The notes beneath the pieces were generated by a model. That model did no database searches. It was given only the letters and a program-made list of their open reading frames with translations, and had not been told where the DNA came from. A program made the translations under genes and the position numbers. DNA of 9,276 nt from a bacterium (GTDB taxonomy: Bacteria > Joyebacterota > Joyebacteria > Joyebacterales > Joyebacteraceae), in contig JAPEKQ010000036.1 of NCBI GenBank assembly GCA_029990205.1, forward strand, positions 1-9,276, in the 5' to 3' direction. Of the stretch, positions 4,969 to 9,276 are shown one piece after another. Every line of letters begins with the position of its first letter. Within the stretch, counting starts at the first letter, position 1.

Positions 4969-5342
4969 TGAGCGGCAACGGAGATGGCAACGGAAACGGA
5001 TCCATGAGGATCGCGATTCCCACACGCGACGAGAAGCTGACAGCTCACTTCGGTCACTGCATGGAGTTCATGCTGTTCGATGTCGATCGCGCCGAGCGGT
5101 CGATCAAGCGAGTGACACGAGAGACGCCTCCGGCACACGAGCCCGGTGTGCTCCCTGCGTGGCTCGCGTCCCAGGGCGCAGATCTTGTCATCGCGGGTGG
5201 CATGGGACGGCATGCGCAGCAGCTCTTCGCGCAGCAGGGAGTTGACGTGCACGTCGGTGCCGCCGAAGCGCCGGCGATGTCCGTCGTGAAGGCGTATCTC
5301 GACGGTCGTCTCCAGACCGGCTCGAATCTCTGCGATCATTGA
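4968..5342 (+). CDS. NifX/NifB-family cofactor-binding-like protein 3 (HFGHC type)
   Basis: The product (124 aa) is a NifX-like protein of the subgroup with AHFGHC (about residues 25-30), PPAHEPGVLPAWLA, VIAGGMGRHAQ and a C-terminal SNLCDH. The conserved His and Cys residues at HFGHC and CDH are likely metal or cluster ligands. The start is uncertain. GAGGAGG (4957-4963) sits 1 nt before ATG 4965 and 4 nt before ATG 4968; the latter is chosen, giving an ATGATGA junction with the upstream stop. A third ATG at 5004 begins exactly at the conserved MRIAIPTRDEKL. The intervening 12 residues are Gly/Asn repeats (SGNGDGNGNGS) encoded by two copies of GGCAACGGA (4974-4982 and 4986-4994), and may be a poorly conserved extension. 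It is the last gene of the operon. Confidence 0.88.
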   Translation: MSGNGDGNGNGSMRIAIPTRDEKLTAHFGHCMEFMLFDVDRAERSIKRVTRETPPAHEPGVLPAWLASQGADLVIAGGMGRHAQQLFAQQGVDVHVGAAEAPAMSVVKAYLDGRLQTGSNLCDH

Positions 5343-5370
5343 ACGGTGTCGCGATGCCGCGGCTCCGGTC

Positions 5371-5401
5371 GCGTGCCCGTGAGCGCCGATCGCGGGCACG
5401 C
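5371..5401 (+). terminator. Possible terminator hairpin of the NifX/MinD operon
   Basis: GCGTGCCCG (5371-5379) and CGGGCACGC (5393-5401) form a perfect 9-bp stem with a 13-nt loop, 29 nt after the last stop codon. No T-run follows, so Rho-independent termination is not certain. Confidence 0.45.
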
Positions 5402-5492
5402 AGTGCTCCACGACGCAACACAGCGCGATGCAGAAGGCGGGGGGGGTCCCACGATGGGGCGCCCCCGGCTTCGTTTTCGAGGACGTGCGGTG

Positions 5493-5562
5493 CTCCCGGG
5501 CGGCCGGCGTCGCATCAGAAGAGACTGCAGAGGGCTGCCAGCGTGCGCCGGAAGCCCGGGAG
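5493..5562 (+). other. Long imperfect hairpin, candidate structured RNA or terminator region
   Basis: CTCCCGGGC (5493-5501) pairs with GCCCGGGAG (5554-5562). After a 2x2 internal loop, CCGGCG (5504-5509) pairs with CGCCGG (5546-5551). A small inner hairpin GCAG/CTGC (5527-5530 with 5535-5538) caps the structure. It ends 24 nt before the -35 box of the next promoter. Confidence 0.35.
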
Positions 5563-5586
5563 AGCCGCGAACGTGCGGAAAACTCA

Positions 5587-5614
5587 ATGACAAACTCAGA
5601 AAGTGTGGTATAAT
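5587..5614 (+). promoter_or_regulatory. Sigma70-type promoter P1 of the C25 peptidase gene
   Basis: ATGACA (5587-5592, 5/6 to TTGACA) and TATAAT (5609-5614, 6/6) are separated by 16 nt in a conspicuously AT-rich island. The predicted start is near 5621, giving a leader of about 155 nt. Confidence 0.7.
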
Positions 5615-5650
5615 ATATGCAGCGATTCCGTGCGTTAGCCCCGCAGCCGG

Positions 5651-5679
5651 TTGAAGGTTACGGTGGGTTTGCGTATATT
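5651..5679 (+). promoter_or_regulatory. Possible second sigma70-type promoter P2
   Basis: TTGAAG (5651-5656) and TATATT (5674-5679) are separated by 17 nt. Matches are 4/6 and 5/6. The predicted start near 5686 lies about 90 nt before the GTG start. Confidence 0.45.
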
Positions 5680-5710
5680 TGCCTGAATCGGGAAGACAGA
5701 GCCCCCGGGA

Positions 5711-5733
5711 CGGATTCGTTTACTCCGGATTCG
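5711..5733. repeat. Short direct repeat in the peptidase leader
   Basis: CGGATTCG occurs at 5711-5718 and again at 5726-5733, with a 15-nt period. It could be a regulator site in the 5' leader or chance. Confidence 0.25.
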
Positions 5734-5777
5734 CCGTGCAGGGGAACGACGCTTCACCTCGAGCTGGGAGGTGTTTT

Positions 5778-8700
5778 GTGAGAAGAGCGACCCTGGCGCT
5801 TGTCGCGATCCTGCTGCTGACGCTGTCCGTGTCGGCTGCCGAGGTCGTGACGTTGAGCGGCGCCGAGGCCGTCACGGCCACGGTCACGGAGTCGGATGAT
5901 TCCAGGACCGTCATCGAGTACGAACTGGGCAGCTTCACGAAGAGCCCGGTCGTCATCGAGGGGGAGACGTACTACTCGGTCTCGCTTGATGGCGAGCCGC
6001 ACTCCTCGGAGCGCGGTCTGCCGCAGCTTCCGCTCATCGCGCGCAGTATCATCATCCCCGACGCCGCCGCGATGGATGTCCGCGTACTCGGTACAACGTA
6101 CGTCGACTTCGAGAACGTGCCGGTCGCTCCTTCGAAGGGCACGATCCTTCGCACGATCGATCCGGCGACGGTCGCGCACACCTTCGACTCCTTCTACAAC
6201 GACAACGCGTGGTATCCGTCGGATGTCGCGTTCGCGCGCGACCCGTACATCATGCGTGACGTGCGCGGTATGACGATCGTCGTCAACCCGTTCCAGTACA
6301 ACCCCGCGACGCAGACGCTTCGTGTTCACACGAGCGTCATCGTCGAGGCGCGCAGTGTCGGCGTCGGCCGCACGAACATCCTGCTGTCGAGTGGCACACA
6401 CTCGCGCGTCGCGGAGTTCGAGCGCCTCTACTCGCGCCACTTCATCAACTACGATGAGGCGCGGATGGACCGCTACACGCCGGTCGGTGAGGTCGGCGGC
6501 ATGCTCGTCATCGCGTACGACAGCTACATGACCTCGATGCAGCCGTTCGTCGACTGGAAGCAGCAGATGGGCGTTCCGTGCGAGATGGTCAGTGTTACGA
6601 CCGCCGGCGGCTCGGCCAGCGCGATCAAGAGCTACATCCAGACCTACTACGACTCGAACGACCTTGCGTTCGTCCTGCTCGTCGGCGACGCCGCGCAGGT
6701 GCCGACCCTCACGGGTGGCGGTGGTTCGTCCGACCCGAGCTACTCGCTCCTGGCCGGCTCCGACAACTACCCGGACATCTTCGTCGGTCGTTTCTCGGCG
6801 GAGAGCACGGCGCAGGTCGAAACCCAGGTGACGCGAAGCGTTGAGTACGAGAAGCAGCCGCAGTCCGGCGCCGCCTGGTACCACAAGGGCGTGGGCGTCG
6901 CTTCGAACCAGGGACCCGGTGACGACAACGAGTACGACAACGTCCATATCGGGTACATCTGCGATGACCTCCTGGCCTTCACGTACACCGAGTGCGACGA
7001 GATCTACGATCCGAGCGGCACCTCCGCTCAGGTGACGACGGCTCTCAACGACGGCCGTTCGTTCATCAACTACTGCGGTCACGGCTCGACGACAAGCTGG
7101 AGTTCGACCGGGTTCTCCAATACCCAGGTCAACGCGCTCAGCAACGACAACATGCTTCCGTTCATCGTGAGCGTCGCTTGCGTCAACGGCAACTTCTCGA
7201 GCTACACCTGCTTCGCCGAGGCCTGGCTCCGCGCCACAAACGGCAGCGAGCCGACCGGCGCTATCGGCACCTACATGTCGTCGATCAACCAGTCCTGGAA
7301 CCCGCCGATGCAGGCGCAGGACGAGATCACCGACCTTCTGATCGCCGAGGACAAGCTGACCTACGGCGGTCTCTGCTACAACGGCAGTTGTCAGATGATG
7401 GACGAGTCGGGCACCGACGGCGCGAACATGTTCCTTACGTGGCACATCTTCGGCGATCCGTCGCTCCGCGTCCGCACGGACACGCCTGCCTCGATCAGCG
7501 TCTCGCATGACGGTTCGATCGACTCGGCGGCGACGAGCTACGATGTGACGGTGGCCGGTGTCGAGGGTGCGCTCTGCGCACTCTACTACGACGGCGTGCT
7601 CTACGGCTCGGCGTTCACGAACGCCTCCGGCGACGCGACGATCCCGATCGGCACGGCGCTGACCGAAGGCGACGATCTCATCCTCACCGTGACGTCGTTC
7701 AACACGATCACTTACTTCGGTACGGCGACCGTCGGTCCGACCTACACGCCGGACATCGACGTGACGCCGACCTCGTTCGAGGTCACGCTTGAGCCTGATG
7801 AGTCCACGACGCGGACGCTCTACATCGGCAACGTGGGCGAGGCTCTGAGCGTTCTCGACTACCAGATCGACGTGGTCGACGCGGGCATGGCGCGCGACCT
7901 CACCGGTTCGACGGTAACGTCCGACCCGAACGAGTACGCGCCGGGCACGACGATGGACTTCGTCTTCTCCGCGTACAACGGCAGCGGTGACAACGAATGG
8001 GTCGAGGAGATCTCCCTCGACTTCCCGTTCGGCGTGACCGTCAATAGCTGCACCGACTTTGCCATCTCGACCCGCACGCTGACGTGGGACGGGACGACGG
8101 GCATGGGCGCGGACATCACCTGGACCGGCAGCTACTCCGATGTCATCTACCCGTACGAGTCCGCGACGTCCACGATCAACGTGACGATCGGGTCCGGTTT
8201 CGCGGGTGACATGGAGGTCGGGTACACGCTCATCGGTGACGACTACGGCTCGGCTCCGCACACTGTCTCCGGGACGCTCGTCATCAGTCCGCCGCCTGGT
8301 CCGACGGTGACACTCACCGCGCCGAACGGCGGCGAGGAGTGGGGCATCGGGGACGCCAACACCATCACCTGGACGTGGACGGGCGAGTTCTTCTACGCCA
8401 CGCTGAGCTACTCGACGGACGGCGGCTCGTCGTGGACCGACATCGTCACGGACACGATGAATGATGGTTCGCATCCCTGGACCGTTCCTGGTCCGGTCTC
8501 CGCGGACTGCCTCGTCAGGATCGTCGGCGACACTGATCCGGTGATTCAGGATGAGAGCGACGCTGTCTTCTCGATCTACCGTCCGGTCAACTGGCTTGCT
8601 GTCGTTCCGGCGACCGGTCAGGTCAACGCCGGGGAGACGGCCGACGTCGAGCTCCAGTTCGACGCGACCGGTCTTGCAGAGGGCGACTACTACGCCGACC

Positions 8701-9062
8701 TTCTGATCGACTCGAACGGCGGCGCGCGCGAGACGGTCTCCGTGACGCTGCACGTCGAGGGCACGGGTGTTGAGGAGCTGCCGGTTGCGCTGACGCTCTT
8801 CGGCAACCATCCGAACCCGTTCAACCCGATGACGCGTATTGCCTTCTCGCTGCCGCAGCCAGGCGCCGTGAAGGTCAGCGTGTTCGATGTTGCGGGTCGT
8901 CTGGTCACGGAGCTTGGCGGTGCCGAGTTCAACGCCGGACGCGGCGAGATCGCCTGGGACGGCACCGACCGTCTCGGCGAGTCCGTTGCGACGGGCGTCT
9001 ACCTCTACCGGATGGAAGCTGCCGGTGAGGTGCGGGACGGGAAGATGATCCTGCTGAAGTAG
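5778..9062 (+). CDS. Secreted gingipain-family (C25) cysteine peptidase with Ig-like modules and T9SS-type C-terminal domain
   Basis: The product (1094 aa) is an exported multidomain endopeptidase. GTG 5778 is chosen because GGAGG (5767-5771) lies 6 nt upstream and translation then begins with a signal peptide (MRRATLALVAILLLTLSVSA, cleavage likely after Ala20). Domains: gingipain-type propeptide about 45-235; C25 catalytic domain about 240-565, with His435 in NYCGHGSTTSW and Cys468 in SVACVNGNF, 33 residues apart as in RgpB (His211/Cys244); C25-associated Ig-like domain about 568-653; first half of an Ig-like module 657-698; another beta-rich domain about 700-836; a 'PNGGEEW...ITW' Ser-Thr-rich-like domain about 842-935; second half of the module 937-994 (WLAVVPATGQVNAGET...); and a FlgD-like sorting domain 1004-1094 (NHPNPFNPMTRIAFSLP to KMILLK). 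The cargo class implies T9SS-like export to the surface or medium. Cleavage specificity cannot be read from the sequence. It is a single-gene unit with its own promoters and terminator. Confidence 0.93.
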   Translation: MRRATLALVAILLLTLSVSAAEVVTLSGAEAVTATVTESDDSRTVIEYELGSFTKSPVVIEGETYYSVSLDGEPHSSERGLPQLPLIARSIIIPDAAAMDVRVLGTTYVDFENVPVAPSKGTILRTIDPATVAHTFDSFYNDNAWYPSDVAFARDPYIMRDVRGMTIVVNPFQYNPATQTLRVHTSVIVEARSVGVGRTNILLSSGTHSRVAEFERLYSRHFINYDEARMDRYTPVGEVGGMLVIAYDSYMTSMQPFVDWKQQMGVPCEMVSVTTAGGSASAIKSYIQTYYDSNDLAFVLLVGDAAQVPTLTGGGGSSDPSYSLLAGSDNYPDIFVGRFSAESTAQVETQVTRSVEYEKQPQSGAAWYHKGVGVASNQGPGDDNEYDNVHIGYICDDLLAFTYTECDEIYDPSGTSAQVTTALNDGRSFINYCGHGSTTSWSSTGFSNTQVNALSNDNMLPFIVSVACVNGNFSSYTCFAEAWLRATNGSEPTGAIGTYMSSINQSWNPPMQAQDEITDLLIAEDKLTYGGLCYNGSCQMMDESGTDGANMFLTWHIFGDPSLRVRTDTPASISVSHDGSIDSAATSYDVTVAGVEGALCALYYDGVLYGSAFTNASGDATIPIGTALTEGDDLILTVTSFNTITYFGTATVGPTYTPDIDVTPTSFEVTLEPDESTTRTLYIGNVGEALSVLDYQIDVVDAGMARDLTGSTVTSDPNEYAPGTTMDFVFSAYNGSGDNEWVEEISLDFPFGVTVNSCTDFAISTRTLTWDGTTGMGADITWTGSYSDVIYPYESATSTINVTIGSGFAGDMEVGYTLIGDDYGSAPHTVSGTLVISPPPGPTVTLTAPNGGEEWGIGDANTITWTWTGEFFYATLSYSTDGGSSWTDIVTDTMNDGSHPWTVPGPVSADCLVRIVGDTDPVIQDESDAVFSIYRPVNWLAVVPATGQVNAGETADVELQFDATGLAEGDYYADLLIDSNGGARETVSVTLHVEGTGVEELPVALTLFGNHPNPFNPMTRIAFSLPQPGAVKVSVFDVAGRLVTELGGAEFNAGRGEIAWDGTDRLGESVATGVYLYRMEAAGEVRDGKMILLK

Positions 9063-9079
9063 TACCGAGGATTCACATG

Positions 9080-9097
9080 GCACGCTACGGGGCGTGC
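9080..9097 (+). other. Small hairpin after the peptidase gene
   Basis: GCACGC (9080-9085) pairs with GCGTGC (9092-9097) around a 6-nt loop, 17 nt after the stop codon. Confidence 0.35.
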
Positions 9098-9113
9098 GGT
9101 GGCACCCCACCGC
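9096..9113 (+). other. Second small hairpin after the peptidase gene
   Basis: GCGGTGG (9096-9102) pairs with CCACCGC (9107-9113) around CACC. It shares 2 nt with the preceding hairpin, so the two may be alternative structures. Confidence 0.4.
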
Positions 9114-9145
9114 AGCGACCCGAGGGCAGCCATCGAAGCAGGGAG

Positions 9146-9175
9146 CGGGGGCCGGAATACCGGCCCCCGTTTCTC
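9146..9175 (+). terminator. Intrinsic terminator of the peptidase gene
   Basis: CGGGGGCCGG (9146-9155) and CCGGCCCCCG (9160-9169) make a perfect 10-bp stem with loop AATA, followed by TTTCTC. This is the best Rho-independent terminator in the window. A further 6-bp hairpin, CTCGTG/CACGAG (9173-9178 with 9186-9191), follows immediately. Confidence 0.75.
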
Positions 9176-9246
9176 GTGCGTTCCACACGAGCGGGGTCCG
9201 GTCTTCCGGTTCCCTGATGACTCGTGCGCTCCGTCTGAGAAACGGC

Positions 9247-9275
9247 TTGCCGTATCTGGGGCGGTATGGTAGACT
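9247..9275 (+). promoter_or_regulatory. Promoter-like sequence at the window edge
   Basis: TTGCCG (9247-9252) and TAGACT (9270-9275) are separated by 17 nt, with 3/6 and 4/6 matches. It would drive a gene beyond the window. No coding region is visible between 9063 and 9276. Confidence 0.35.
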
Positions 9276-9276
9276 C

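Larger units (their letters stand above)
5343..5586 (+). other. Structured spacer downstream of the operon, no convincing gene
   Basis: This stretch holds hairpins (5371-5401 and 5493-5562), an 8-G run (5439-5446) and the self-complementary GGGGCGCCCC (5456-5465). Short open frames cross it, but none has a good ribosome binding site, and their compositions are Arg/Gly/Pro-rich as expected from GC-rich non-coding sequence. Confidence 0.55.

Noticed and set aside
1905-5342. Nitrogen-fixation (nif) cluster
   Set aside because: NifX-like domains occur widely outside nitrogen fixation, and no nifH, nifD, nifK, nifE, nifN or radical-SAM NifB gene is present.
5439-5466. 8-G run and GGGGCGCCCC as a G-quadruplex or phase-variable tract
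   Set aside because: Fewer than four well-separated G-runs, and it lies in non-coding sequence; a chance feature of GC-rich spacer is sufficient.
5339-5654. Short open frames in the operon-peptidase spacer
   Set aside because: Overlapping frames in all phases, Arg/Pro/Gly-rich, no ribosome binding site, and they cross hairpins and a consensus promoter.
5754-9188. Very long open frame on the minus strand across the peptidase gene
   Set aside because: It mirrors the codon-position bias of the GC-rich sense gene; its translation is Arg/Asp/Val/His-rich without motifs, while the sense frame has clear domains and a signal peptide.
1-9276. CRISPR array, tRNA/rRNA genes, insertion sequences
   Set aside because: No regularly spaced repeats, cloverleaf-type sequences, transposase genes or terminal inverted repeats were seen.

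Overview
This is a high-GC bacterial window with three parts: the tail of one secreted protein, a compact metal-cofactor-type operon with its own sigma54 regulator, and a large secreted gingipain-family peptidase. Two genes end in a FlgD-like / type IX secretion (T9SS) C-terminal domain with closely matching ends (GVYFARM...KMVLLK and GVYLYRM...KMILLK). This, together with a family C25 peptidase and canonical -35/-10 boxes, suggests an uncultured anaerobic member of the FCB superphylum (Eisenbacteria / Fermentibacteria / WOR-3-like lineages) rather than a proteobacterium. The phylum assignment is inference.

Layout, all genes on the + strand. (1) 1-84: 3' end of a secreted protein gene, followed by two small hairpins and a 13-bp-stem terminator-like hairpin. 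(2) 317-1690: PAS / AAA+ / Fis-type sigma54 activator (bacterial enhancer-binding protein, EBP). (3) 1905-5342: six tightly packed genes, in order NifX/NifB-like protein 1 (Gly/Arg tail), NifX-like protein 2, DUF5320-type Gly-rich protein, two tandem MinD-family ATPases each carrying an inserted 2x[4Fe-4S] ferredoxin domain, and NifX-like protein 3. Three junctions are ATGA or ATGATGA overlaps. (4) 5343-5777: structured non-coding spacer with two sigma70-type promoters. (5) 5778-9062: 1094-aa C25 (gingipain-like) peptidase with signal peptide, propeptide, His435/Cys468 dyad, several Ig-like modules and a T9SS-type C-terminal domain. (6) 9063-9276: hairpins, a good intrinsic terminator, and a promoter-like sequence at the window edge.

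The most interesting part is the regulatory logic of the central locus. The operon has a sigma54 (-24/-12) promoter at 1866-1881. About 130 and 165 bp upstream of its predicted start lie two near-identical 16-bp elements (1720-1735 and 1752-1767; shared half-sites GATGCA-N4-CGCAAC) spaced exactly 32 bp apart. A perfect palindromic relative, GTTGCA-CGAA-TGCAAC, lies at 278-293 in front of the regulator gene, with a degenerate copy at 227-242. These flank a predicted sigma70 promoter. This looks like a self-contained circuit in which the activator binds a GWTGCR-N4-YGCAAC element, autoregulates, and switches on the downstream operon.

In gene content and sigma54 control the locus resembles the anaerobe-specific ORP (orange protein) operons of Desulfovibrio vulgaris, which encode MinD-family Fe-S ATPases plus NifX-like cofactor-binding proteins under a cognate sigma54 regulator. 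Here it appears as one unidirectional operon with three different NifX-like proteins and a DUF5320 protein. The secreted peptidase has separate promoters and is separated by hairpins, so it is probably a functionally independent neighbour.
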